IMG/VR virus record: IMGVR_UViG_3300044815_000033
Coordinates: 1 to 31,495 of that record
Source: a virus
Strand: one strand, 5' to 3'
Length of the DNA: 31,495 nucleotides
Part shown: one piece after another, positions 21,072 through 28,547 of the stretch
Layout: every line of letters starts with the position of its first letter
How positions within the stretch are numbered: the stretch's first letter is position 1
The notes under the pieces: model-generated
What the model saw: only the letters and a program-made list of their open reading frames with translations
The model's database searches: none
What the model was told of the DNA's origin: nothing
Made by a program: the position numbers and the translations under genes

Positions 21072-21425
21072 ATGCAAAAATACACTCGGCCAACAAAGCA
21101 ATTTGACTTCATCGGAAAGGCGCTTTCAAAACTTGATCAAACACAGCGCGCCCTCACACGCCGCACCAATTACAAGGGAACGCCATTCACCGGTGGTGTT
21201 GGTGCCGGCGCTGACGGATCCACTCCCCCACAAGTTGCAAAAGAACTTACAATTGATTGGGACAAAAACGCTGAGGGATTTGAGCTGAAAGGTCCAACAT
21301 TCATCACATTTACTACAGAGGGACAAGCATTGCTTCAATTCAAGGTGACTGATGATTTTCATTATGTGTGGTATTCAAACCAACGATATTATATTGATCA
21401 CGTTGGCAAAATCGAAAGGGAATAA
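21072..21425 (+). CDS. Minor tail protein, 117 aa
   Basis: It is a small protein following the tail-tip gene by two bases. A basic N-terminus (Q-K-Y-T-R-P-T-K-Q) is followed by a Gly-rich linker (G-G-V-G-A-G-A-D-G-S) and a beta-rich C-terminal domain ending Q-R-Y-Y-I-D-H-V-G-K-I-E-R. A helix, a linker and a beta domain is the shape of small tail-tip or baseplate accessory proteins. The family is uncertain. Confidence 0.5.
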   Translation: MQKYTRPTKQFDFIGKALSKLDQTQRALTRRTNYKGTPFTGGVGAGADGSTPPQVAKELTIDWDKNAEGFELKGPTFITFTTEGQALLQFKVTDDFHYVWYSNQRYYIDHVGKIERE

Positions 21426-21427
21426 TA

Positions 21428-21754
21428 ATGCCGCGAATCTCAGGCCAAAGCGCAAGGATTCAAGATCCACGAACACGCAATCCGGCACTCAGGCGGCAGC
21501 TGCGCGCTCGTGTGTTTGCACAAACTGACGTTTGCGCAATATGTGGGTATGAAGTGGACAAAACATTGCCGCCCTACACTCCCCTTTCACCTGAGCTTGA
21601 TGAAAAGATTCCAGTCAATCGCGGTGGTGATCCATATCAATTTGAGAATCTGCAACTGACTCACCGCAAGTGCAACCGGCAAAAGTCAGACAAAATGCCG
21701 TTGTCTTTAGTGAGTGTTCCAATTGAGAACATTCCGCATTCACAAGCATGGTGA
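21428..21754 (+). CDS. HNH endonuclease
   Basis: 108 aa. Zinc Cys pairs: C36-x2-C39 and, later, H79-x2-C82. The HNH core reads L-D-E-K-I-P-V-N-R-G-G (57-67) and N74-L-Q-L-T-H79-R-K-C82-N. The first His of the classical motif is replaced by Glu (D-E instead of D-H), as is usual in this terminase-linked subgroup. HNH proteins beside terminases are needed for packaging cleavage in several cos phages. The gene precedes the terminase genes by about 95 bp. Confidence 0.88.
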   Translation: MPRISGQSARIQDPRTRNPALRRQLRARVFAQTDVCAICGYEVDKTLPPYTPLSPELDEKIPVNRGGDPYQFENLQLTHRKCNRQKSDKMPLSLVSVPIENIPHSQAW

Positions 21755-21790
21755 TCAACCTATACAACGCTTATGCAGACGTTGAAATTG

Positions 21791-21848
21791 TGATATGATT
21801 ATTGCATAAATCGCAACACGCCGACAGGCGGTAAAAATGGAGGGAAAC
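21791..21848 (+). promoter_or_regulatory. Promoter-leader of the terminase operon
   Basis: TG, one base and TATGAT (21794-21799) form the -10. The leader carries acgccgacaggcggtaaaaa (21818-21837), a small CGCC/GGCG hairpin, then the Shine-Dalgarno GGAGGG. The same 20-mer and Shine-Dalgarno occur at 28004-28023 before the scaffold gene. Confidence 0.7.
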
Positions 21849-22760
21849 GTGGCGATAGAGCGGCCGGACAATGGGGCTGCCGGTCCTATTGAAACCGGTG
21901 AAAAGATCGCAACCGTGGGCGATGTTGTTAAGGCTAAAGAAAAAAAGCTTGCTGCGAAGCCTCGTATAAACAAGAAACAGGGGTCAACAAAGCCTCGTAC
22001 AAATAGAAAGTCCACTTCAGCGGACACGAAAAAGAAACCGGCAGCAAAGAAACGTGCGCCGGCCAAACCAAAAACATTATTGCCACCGAAGCACCTGAAG
22101 ACTCAAAGCGATTGGAAATCATATTTTGAAAGCGTTGTCATTGGCAAGCTTATTGAGTATATGGAAAAGAAGCCGGACAAAATCACTGTGACGATGGCCA
22201 TTGTGCTGCGGGCCATTGCGAATCGAATCCTGAAGCTCACTGAAGCCTTTCCAACCAATTATAATGATTGGCTTGAATACTTCAGCACAATGACTCCGGA
22301 AGAGACTGAGGCCTTTGTGAGTGATCATTCTGGTGTGCTTGGCAATGAGGGCCGTGCTGCCGGCATGCGTTGGGTGGCCATTGCTGATAATCCAACCATG
22401 ATCGACAAGATCGTGAACAGCCGGCTTGAGCAGCGAAAGACCGAGGAGCTTGGTGACATCATGGCCGCTTCAAAGTCTGGTGATCGTGTGCAGCTGTTTG
22501 AAGCGATCCGCGACAATATTGCTTATAAGATCTCGGAGAATGCCGGCGCTCGTGATATGACGGTCCTGATCAAGCAACTGAATGAAGTCACACTCACACT
22601 CGATGAACTATATCGTGCGCGTGGTGATAAAGGTGATGGCAATTCATCGGTCCGCAAGTTGCTTCTCAAGGCCCGAAAACGTGCGCAGCGGCCGAAATCA
22701 AGTCAGGCGGCACAAACAATTGATGACGCTGAAGACGATGATGATGAGGACGATCAATAA
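21849..22760 (+). CDS. Terminase small subunit candidate
   Basis: I start at GTG 21849, just after the Shine-Dalgarno GGAGGG; an in-frame ATG at 21837 overlaps it. The 303-aa protein has a Lys/Arg/Pro/Ala-rich basic N-terminus (about residues 25-75) for DNA binding, a helical core, and a C-terminal part (Y-K-I-S-E-N-A-G-A-R-D-M-T-V-L-I-K-Q-L-N-E-V) similar to actinophage small terminases. A very acidic tail follows (D-D-A-E-D-D-D-D-E-D-D-Q). Its place right before the large subunit, with overlapping ends, supports the call. Confidence 0.6.
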   Translation: MAIERPDNGAAGPIETGEKIATVGDVVKAKEKKLAAKPRINKKQGSTKPRTNRKSTSADTKKKPAAKKRAPAKPKTLLPPKHLKTQSDWKSYFESVVIGKLIEYMEKKPDKITVTMAIVLRAIANRILKLTEAFPTNYNDWLEYFSTMTPEETEAFVSDHSGVLGNEGRAAGMRWVAIADNPTMIDKIVNSRLEQRKTEELGDIMAASKSGDRVQLFEAIRDNIAYKISENAGARDMTVLIKQLNEVTLTLDELYRARGDKGDGNSSVRKLLLKARKRAQRPKSSQAAQTIDDAEDDDDEDDQ

Positions 22761-24328
22761 TGAAAGGTGGAGTCAGCAAGCAAAAACCGGACGTTCGGCA
22801 GCGGCTTGATAAAGTTGTCCGCAAATCACTCGTTTATGAAGACGATGGCAAGTGGTATATCTCAACAGTCAACGGCGAACTGCGCATTGGGAAGCAAACG
22901 CCTCGCATTGATATTTATAATAATGGGCTGACCCTTGAAGCAAAAGAAGCTTTCAAATTGGTCAAGGATTACGGCAATCCCCTGTTCAAATGGCAGAAAT
23001 CAACGCTCATGCGATGGTTGGCCGTTGATGGTGACGGGAAACTTGTCAACACATTGTGTGGGTTGGAAGTGCCGCGACAGAACGGAAAGTCTGAGTTGGT
23101 CACGGTCCGTATTCTTTATGGCATGATCGCTCGCGGTGAACACATTATTTTCACAGCTCAATCAGATGATACCGCTGAAGCAATCAAGAAACGTGTGTTG
23201 AATTTCTTCTATGAAACTGATGATCCTGAGATCCATGATTTGCTTATGCCTCGATGGAAAAAGAATCACCCTTTCAGTTTGAAGTCAATCGAACTGACAA
23301 CCGGCGGCCGCTGCGTATTCACTACACGTCACCGCGTGTCGGGCCTTGGTACTACGAACGATGTGTTGATCAACGATGAGGCGCAGGAAATGACTGACGC
23401 ACAGGCTGAAGCACTGTCACCAACAGTGTCAGCGTCCGCACTTGGAACGCCACAGGTGATCTATATTGGCACCCCACCGGATCCACTTGGAGTCGGATTC
23501 ATATTCAAATCTATTCGTGAGAAAGCGATGGGGAAGCGTCATGATGTTTGTTGGCGTGAGTGGAGTGTTGAGAACTTGCACGATCCGAATGATGTGGAGG
23601 CGTGGTATGATTGCAACCCCTCACTCAACCTCACGATCCTTGAAGATACAGTCCGGAAGATCGACTTGGCCACACTGTCAGATGATTCATTCAACCGGCA
23701 AAGGTTGGGTTGGTGGTCGGGTACTGAGTCGAAGCGCGCCATCACTGACAATCAATGGCTCGAATGCACGAACACTGAACCGGTGTTCCCTACTGAACAA
23801 CAACGCGTGTATGCTGTGAAGATTGCGCCTGATCGCGGTGAGATGACACTGACTGCCGCCGTGGAGTTGGGTGGTGAGCTGATACATGTGGAGGTCATTG
23901 ATTCAAAGCCATTCGGTGATGGCCACAAGTGGGCCGTTGATTTCCTTTCGCAGCGATGGCGTGAGTCGAATGGGATCATCGTTGATGGTTGGTATGGTAA
24001 GCAGATCATTGAAGAGGATTTGCGCGCAGCAGGGGTGCCGGCAAAAAGAATTATTTCGTTGGCCATGAATCAAATCGCTGACGCTCATGTGTTCTTCTAT
24101 GAGGGACTAGAACAACAGACCGTTTCACATTTTAATCAACCAATATTAAATATCAGCGTTGCCAATGCGAAGCGCCGCACCCTCGGCAAGCACGGTGGCT
24201 TCGGTTGGGAGTCGATGAGTGCTGAGGTATCATCGGCCCCACTCGATTCAGCAACGCTCGCATATTGGGGCGCAAAGACACTGCCGCATTTGCCACACGG
24301 CCACAAGAAACAACGAATGCGCATGTGA
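22760..24328 (+). CDS. terL: Terminase large subunit
   Basis: 522 aa, the genome-packaging motor and nuclease. ATPase: Walker A V-P-R-Q-N-G-K-S-E (104-112), Walker B V-L-I-N-D-E (202-207), coupling motif Y-I-G-T-P (235-239). Nuclease: D358 in A-P-D-R-G, D409 in I-I-V-D-G-W-Y-G and D496 in P-L-D-S-A-T-L-A-Y-W are the expected RNase-H-fold acidic residues. Its ATG overlaps the stop of the small-subunit candidate. It is a good phylogenetic marker for this phage. Confidence 0.95.
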   Translation: MKGGVSKQKPDVRQRLDKVVRKSLVYEDDGKWYISTVNGELRIGKQTPRIDIYNNGLTLEAKEAFKLVKDYGNPLFKWQKSTLMRWLAVDGDGKLVNTLCGLEVPRQNGKSELVTVRILYGMIARGEHIIFTAQSDDTAEAIKKRVLNFFYETDDPEIHDLLMPRWKKNHPFSLKSIELTTGGRCVFTTRHRVSGLGTTNDVLINDEAQEMTDAQAEALSPTVSASALGTPQVIYIGTPPDPLGVGFIFKSIREKAMGKRHDVCWREWSVENLHDPNDVEAWYDCNPSLNLTILEDTVRKIDLATLSDDSFNRQRLGWWSGTESKRAITDNQWLECTNTEPVFPTEQQRVYAVKIAPDRGEMTLTAAVELGGELIHVEVIDSKPFGDGHKWAVDFLSQRWRESNGIIVDGWYGKQIIEEDLRAAGVPAKRIISLAMNQIADAHVFFYEGLEQQTVSHFNQPILNISVANAKRRTLGKHGGFGWESMSAEVSSAPLDSATLAYWGAKTLPHLPHGHKKQRMRM

Positions 24329-24556
24329 TTAAATAAATTATTCAAGCATGGCATGCCTTATGTGCGGCCGCGGCTGCCGGCTGCCGGCGAAGAAACACAT
24401 TATTTATTTTTAAAAATATTTGAAATAAAATATTTATTTTTTTTATTTTTTTGAAAAATAACAGGGGGGGAGGGTCCCTTTCTTTTTTGCTTGGAAGAAT
24501 CGCCGTGTGAATGTGAATATTTTCGGCTGTCTTTTTGACCAGAGCTAAAAACCGTT
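24329..24556. other. Compositionally odd intergenic region after terL
   Basis: About 230 bp without a gene. It starts with a GC-rich patch (near 24361-24389, containing GCGGCCGC and two GGCTGCC units), then about 70 bp of almost pure A/T (24400-24460), then a G7 run (24464-24470) followed by AGGGTCCCT and a T-rich tract (24477-24486). The G run plus GGGTCCC could be a cos or packaging signal, or a weak terminator. The AT block could be a bend or an unwinding element. Confidence 0.35.
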
Positions 24557-24594
24557 ATGGTATAATATAAGCAAAATAGGATTGAGGGTGAAAT
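24557..24594 (+). promoter_or_regulatory. Duplicated promoter-leader of the portal gene
   Basis: Identical over 38 bases to 16140-16177. It contains TG-G-TATAAT (24558-24566) and the GAGGGTGAA Shine-Dalgarno. The identity stops just before the ATG at 24597. Confidence 0.85.
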
Positions 24595-24596
24595 CA

Positions 24597-25934
24597 ATGT
24601 ATAGCGAAGCAGAATTGTTGGCCCTGAGCCAAAAACTACTCGGAATCATAGTCAGCAAGCGCGATCGTGTAAAAACGAAATATGCATATTATGAAGCCGA
24701 ACAACGAATGCGCGATTTGGGCATTTCTATGCCGGCTCGATTGCTCGCACTTCAATCCGGACTTGGTTGGGCTTCAAAGGCCGTTGATGTTATGGCTGAC
24801 CGCCTGAGCTTTGACGCATTTGAAAATGACCGCCTCGGAATCAATGATCTTTACGAGATCGCTGATGAGACTGAAGCGGTTGATCAAGCGAAGCATGACA
24901 TGTTCATTGCCGGTTGTTCATTCATCGCCATCACTGACGATGATCAGATTTTTGAGAAACGATTCGTGCCTTTCTCTGCGTTGGAAGCCACTGGCGTTTT
25001 AAATGTAACGACTGGCCTTTTGCGGTACGGATTGACAATAACTCAATACAACCGTGATCAATCGCTTGCTGATAAATACTCAACAAACTCGATAAATTAT
25101 GCAGAGGATTGGATCCTTTTTGCTGAGGGGTACACTGCTATATTTGAAAAGCGCCGATTGGTTCGTGTCGTTCCAAACAATACCGGCCGCAATTTGCTTT
25201 ATTTACTTGCAAACCGTCCAACAACGAAAGAGCCGTTCGGCCGCAGCATTATTTCTCGTGAGGCCCGATTGCTTATTCAATCCGGACTCCGCACAATGAA
25301 CCGCGCTGAAGTTGCCGGAGAATTCTATTCCGCACCTCAACGCTATTTATTGGGAGTCAGCGAAGATTTTGAAAAAGATGAAAGCATGGATCTCACACTC
25401 GGAAAGATTGCAGTTATTGAATCAGATGATGAGGGCAAGGCACCAACCGCCGGCCAATGGCAGCAACAGTCAATGACCCCTTATGCCGGTCAACTTCAAA
25501 TGATTGCACAACAATTTTGTGCAAAGACTAGCTTGACGCTGCACTCTCTTGGATTCGACACGTCAAATCCAACAAGCGCCGAATCATACGAAGCACAAAA
25601 CGAAGATCTCCGACTTGTTGTTGAAAAAACTGGCAAACACTTGGGCGTGGTCCTGAAAAAACTTGCGATCGGACTCCGACTTGCAAAATCAGACACATCA
25701 CTCATCACACCGGAAATGCGCGCGATCGTTCCTCATTGGCACCCTGTTTTCAAGGTCGATATTGGGCCGGCCGGTGACGCATTCAACAAGGTGCTTCAAA
25801 CGGTCCCAGAATTAAAGGGATCTGTTCGCATGTACTACATGTTGGGAATGAATGTTGCTGAAGCAACGAAGTATGCTGACGCGGCGAACAAAACAGACAT
25901 CGCAAATGCGATGGGCGGTGGTGCCGGCGCATAA
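24597..25934 (+). CDS. Portal protein (SPP1 gp6-like)
   Basis: 445 aa. The N-terminal Y-Y-E-A-E-Q-R-M-R-D-L-G-I (about residues 27-39), the stretch L-G-W-A-S-K-A-V-D-V-M-A-D-R-L (59-73), and S-A-P-Q-R-Y-L-L-G-V (about 243-252) are features of the SPP1-gp6 portal family common in phages of Gram-positive bacteria. The start at ATG 24597 is set by the Shine-Dalgarno GAGGGTG and by comparison with the duplicate leader of the tape measure gene. It forms the dodecameric DNA channel at one capsid vertex. Confidence 0.9.
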   Translation: MYSEAELLALSQKLLGIIVSKRDRVKTKYAYYEAEQRMRDLGISMPARLLALQSGLGWASKAVDVMADRLSFDAFENDRLGINDLYEIADETEAVDQAKHDMFIAGCSFIAITDDDQIFEKRFVPFSALEATGVLNVTTGLLRYGLTITQYNRDQSLADKYSTNSINYAEDWILFAEGYTAIFEKRRLVRVVPNNTGRNLLYLLANRPTTKEPFGRSIISREARLLIQSGLRTMNRAEVAGEFYSAPQRYLLGVSEDFEKDESMDLTLGKIAVIESDDEGKAPTAGQWQQQSMTPYAGQLQMIAQQFCAKTSLTLHSLGFDTSNPTSAESYEAQNEDLRLVVEKTGKHLGVVLKKLAIGLRLAKSDTSLITPEMRAIVPHWHPVFKVDIGPAGDAFNKVLQTVPELKGSVRMYYMLGMNVAEATKYADAANKTDIANAMGGGAGA

Positions 25935-25960
25935 GCGTCATGGCACCTATGCTTTAAAAA

Positions 25961-25969
25961 TGGTATTGT
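25961..25969 (+). promoter_or_regulatory. Leaderless-type promoter before the membrane gene trio
   Basis: TG, one base and TATTGT (25964-25969) are followed by exactly six bases and ATG 25976, with no Shine-Dalgarno. The box is a weaker match than others, but the spacing is identical to 2584 and 13592. Confidence 0.5.
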
Positions 25970-25975
25970 AAACAC

Positions 25976-26122
25976 ATGGATTATCTCCTCTCCCTCGGTT
26001 GGCAAGACTACGCATTGTGCGCCATTGCTTTCATCTTGGGCGTTGCAGTTGGTCGTCTCAGCAAAACAGAATTTTATCATGTATGGGTGAAAAGGAATGG
26101 CAAAAAAAACCACAAAAAATAA
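25976..26122 (+). CDS. Single-pass membrane protein, 48 aa
   Basis: ATG 25976 starts a short protein with one transmembrane helix (A-L-C-A-I-A-F-I-L-G-V-A-V-G-R-L, about residues 13-28) and a basic tail (K-R-N-G-K-K-N-H-K-K). It overlaps the next gene by 26 bases in another frame. It is the first of three membrane proteins placed unusually between portal and minor head genes. Confidence 0.65.
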   Translation: MDYLLSLGWQDYALCAIAFILGVAVGRLSKTEFYHVWVKRNGKKNHKK

Positions 26123-26354
26123 GCAGACAAAAGCCGAAGACGATCGCAAACAAGTAGTCGTTGACGGTTACGCGCGCGTTCTTCAAATGGTGGCGATCGT
26201 GGGGGTCGTCATTCTTGTGATTGCCGGACAAATCATTCCAAATGCTGACATTCCAATATGGGTGCCGGCCGGACTTCTCGGAGTTGCGATCGGATTGTCA
26301 CCCGAACAGATTGGGAATATAATAAAGAATATGTTTACAGGAGTGAAGAAATGA
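26097..26354 (+). CDS. Two-helix membrane protein, holin-like
   Basis: 85 aa with a basic N-terminus (A-K-K-T-T-K-N-K-Q-T-K), two hydrophobic helices (about residues 28-48 and 53-70) and a basic end. The shape matches small holins or antiholins, but the likely holin is at 2141. ATG 26097 has GAAAAGGA ahead of it. It could be a second holin or a superinfection protein. Confidence 0.6.
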   Translation: MAKKTTKNKQTKAEDDRKQVVVDGYARVLQMVAIVGVVILVIAGQIIPNADIPIWVPAGLLGVAIGLSPEQIGNIIKNMFTGVKK

Positions 26355-27109
26355 AAAAGTTTTTGCGAACAATTCTCAGCCTCATTCGCGTCATTTTCAG
26401 CCGCGCCGTTCCGATCATAACTTTTGCCGTCATGTTTATCATCATAGCAACAGTAGTTGATCGGTATGCGATCCAAAAAGCGCCGGCCACTGATTTCGTG
26501 AACTATTATTCCTTTCAGGTGCCAAATGCGCGCACCGGCGAAGATGTGTTTTTCACCGTCTGCCGCACTCACAAAGAAAACTTCCACTATGACGGAGATC
26601 TTCAAGTCCTCGTTTATAACAGCACTGATCCATCTGAGAAACCGACAACAGTTTTCTCAAAAGATATTGGCGGAACGCTGCGCGATGGCGATTGTCAAAA
26701 TAAAGTTCTTTTGGCCTCTGATTATAGCCATAAAACCGGCACTTATAAAATGTCATTTTGTATCACTTTCAATGTGAAATATGGTATTGAAAAAACGGCA
26801 TGCAAAGAATCAAACATCTATAAGATTTATGCACAGCCATCAGACGTTCAGTCACAAATCGAATTCTATCAAAAGCAAATTGATGATCTGCAAAAGCAAC
26901 TCAGTGATTCGGAATCTGCGGCCGTAAATAAAAGCTCAAGTCTCGACACATCAGATTCATCAACCGGTTCAAATGGTGCCACCGGATCAACAACGAACAA
27001 CACAAGCACAGACAATTCCACCACCAACAATTCAACCGCAACTCCCCCACCGGCCCCAACGACTTGCACAATTGACGCATTGGGGATCATTAAATTGGGT
27101 TGCCGATAA
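26351..27109 (+). CDS. Membrane-anchored exported protein with coiled coil and Ser/Thr/Asn-rich linker
   Basis: ATG 26351 overlaps the previous stop. The 252-aa protein has a basic start, one transmembrane helix (about residues 17-37), an outside domain with four Cys (F-F-T-V-C, D-C-Q, S-F-C-I, A-C-K-E), a coiled coil (about 175-196: Q-I-E-F-Y-Q-K-Q-I-D-D-L-Q-K-Q-L) and a low-complexity Ser/Thr/Asn linker. It ends in P-P-P-A-P-T-T-C-T-I-D-A-L-G-I. It is organised like 9331. Being exported by the host, it may sit on the infected cell surface. Confidence 0.65.
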   Translation: MKKFLRTILSLIRVIFSRAVPIITFAVMFIIIATVVDRYAIQKAPATDFVNYYSFQVPNARTGEDVFFTVCRTHKENFHYDGDLQVLVYNSTDPSEKPTTVFSKDIGGTLRDGDCQNKVLLASDYSHKTGTYKMSFCITFNVKYGIEKTACKESNIYKIYAQPSDVQSQIEFYQKQIDDLQKQLSDSESAAVNKSSSLDTSDSSTGSNGATGSTTNNTSTDNSTTNNSTATPPPAPTTCTIDALGIIKLGCR

Positions 27110-27423
27110 TGGCCACGGTTGATCAACAAGCTTATATTAAAGACTTAGTGCTGAAAAAGTTCGGCACTTTTTCTGATTTTAAAAAATGGCTCGCGACAAC
27201 TGGCATTGTCCGCACGAACGGTCAAATTTTCGCTCAATCATTGAATCTTGTTGAGATCAGCAACAGGATCACGCCGGCGCAAGCAACCGCGATCATCGAA
27301 GCACTCACACCACTTGAAGATCTCAATTATAAAACATCATATGAACAGGATCAGATTGATGAAGTGTCTGCATTATTAAAAGAAATTGATGAGGAGGTGC
27401 AATCATGGACTTTTCCCGCTTAA
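27109..27423 (+). CDS. Unknown 104-aa protein before the minor head gene
   Basis: ATG 27109 overlaps the previous stop (TAATG). The protein is soluble and helical: F-S-D-F-K-K-W-L, I-T-P-A-Q-A-T-A-I-I-E-A-L, ending in an acidic coil. It overlaps the minor head gene by 19 bases. Position suggests a head-morphogenesis accessory. No family is recognised. Confidence 0.6.
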   Translation: MATVDQQAYIKDLVLKKFGTFSDFKKWLATTGIVRTNGQIFAQSLNLVEISNRITPAQATAIIEALTPLEDLNYKTSYEQDQIDEVSALLKEIDEEVQSWTFPA

Positions 27424-27956
27424 TTGCTGAACTTACTCCGAAGATCAACCGTCTCACCAATATTTTGAATGATCCGTCTGTCAGCCCCGAACTCAGAAAG
27501 AGTGTGCTGCAAAACGCATTGAATCAGGTGGGCCAATCAATTTATGGTAAATCATATGACATGACCGCATGGGACATGGAGATCGCTGAAACAATCGGTG
27601 CCGGCATGGATCCGAACATTGCACTCGGACTCGCTCGCAATCTCTCTGACAGTGTTGCGACAGGAAATAAAGTGAATGCAATTGATCAGGTGAACACATA
27701 CGCGCAAAATGCGGCCGGTGTTGCGATGGCTGCCGCTTTTTCAACCGCCGGTCAGCTTGGAAAATATAGAACGCTGCGCGTGACGCTGCGCGGCCGTGGT
27801 GATTGTGATTGGTGCCGTGCAAGGGCTGCGCGTGGAACGATCGCGAATCCTACCAATCAAGATTTCAGCCGCCACGATCACTGCGATTGCTATATCGTTG
27901 TCAAAGGCTATATGTCGCGCAATGGACTTTTGGCAAACTACGCGGTCCGATCGTAA
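27405..27956 (+). CDS. Minor head protein with CxxC / H-D-H-C-D-C zinc-like motif
   Basis: 183 aa. After a helical half, residues 132-162 hold G-D-C-D-W-C-R-A-R-A (C134, C137) and R-H-D-H-C-D-C (H157, H159, C160, C162). This pairing is typical of the minor capsid proteins that follow the portal in phages of Gram-positive bacteria (MuF/VG15-like capsid-maturation proteins). It lies in the usual portal, minor head, scaffold, capsid order. Confidence 0.75.
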   Translation: MDFSRLIAELTPKINRLTNILNDPSVSPELRKSVLQNALNQVGQSIYGKSYDMTAWDMEIAETIGAGMDPNIALGLARNLSDSVATGNKVNAIDQVNTYAQNAAGVAMAAAFSTAGQLGKYRTLRVTLRGRGDCDWCRARAARGTIANPTNQDFSRHDHCDCYIVVKGYMSRNGLLANYAVRS

Positions 27957-27982
27957 ATCTTTTGCTGAAATGTTTTTGCTTG

Positions 27983-28038
27983 TGGTATGATTATATTGTC
28001 AATACGCCGACAGGCGGTAAAAACGGAGGGATCTGACA
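27983..28038 (+). promoter_or_regulatory. Promoter-leader of the scaffold gene
   Basis: TG, one base and TATGAT (27986-27991). The leader repeats the 20-mer at 28004-28023 seen before the terminase small-subunit candidate, then the Shine-Dalgarno GGAGGGA and ATG 28039. Confidence 0.75.
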
Positions 28039-28512
28039 ATGGGAAAATACTTTAAGAAAAATGATGATGGAACTGAAGTTGAGGTGGAAGCCTTTGAACA
28101 AGTTGAAGTTGATACGATTCTAAAGAATCGGCTCGATCGCGAAACTAAAAAATTCGCGGACGAAACAACCACCATCAAGACACAGCTCGAAGACGCAAAC
28201 AAAAAAGTTTCTGACTTCAATACGGAGAAGAAAACTTTGGAGGAGCAGCTTCAGTCGAAAGACAAAGAAGTCACAGCCGCAAAGCTTGGCGCTGCGCGCG
28301 TTGAAATACGAACTGAGTTTGGTATTCCCAAGGACCTAGACAAATTCTTGATCGGTGATACTGAGGAAGATATTCGTGCAAATGCCGAAATCCTCAAGAA
28401 AAATGGTTCAGCCGGTGGAGTGATCATCAAGAAAAAAGATGATGGCGAAGCTGAAGAATCTGCATCAAAAGAGTTGGCCAAGGGACTGTTCGGATCTGCA
28501 AAAGACGAATAA
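28039..28512 (+). CDS. Scaffold protein
   Basis: 157 aa. It is acidic and strongly coiled-coil (about residues 35-85: E-T-K-K-F-A-D-E-T-T-T-I-K-T-Q-L-E-D-A-N-K). A flexible C-terminal part follows (A-E-E-S-A-S-K-E-L-A-K-G-L-F-G). It lies immediately before the capsid gene. This is the composition and place of capsid scaffold proteins (GP20-like). It has its own promoter-leader, and the capsid gene has only a Shine-Dalgarno. Confidence 0.85.
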   Translation: MGKYFKKNDDGTEVEVEAFEQVEVDTILKNRLDRETKKFADETTTIKTQLEDANKKVSDFNTEKKTLEEQLQSKDKEVTAAKLGAARVEIRTEFGIPKDLDKFLIGDTEEDIRANAEILKKNGSAGGVIIKKKDDGEAEESASKELAKGLFGSAKDE

Positions 28513-28547
28513 TAAGTCCAATTAAGTCAAAAGATTAGGAGAAAATC

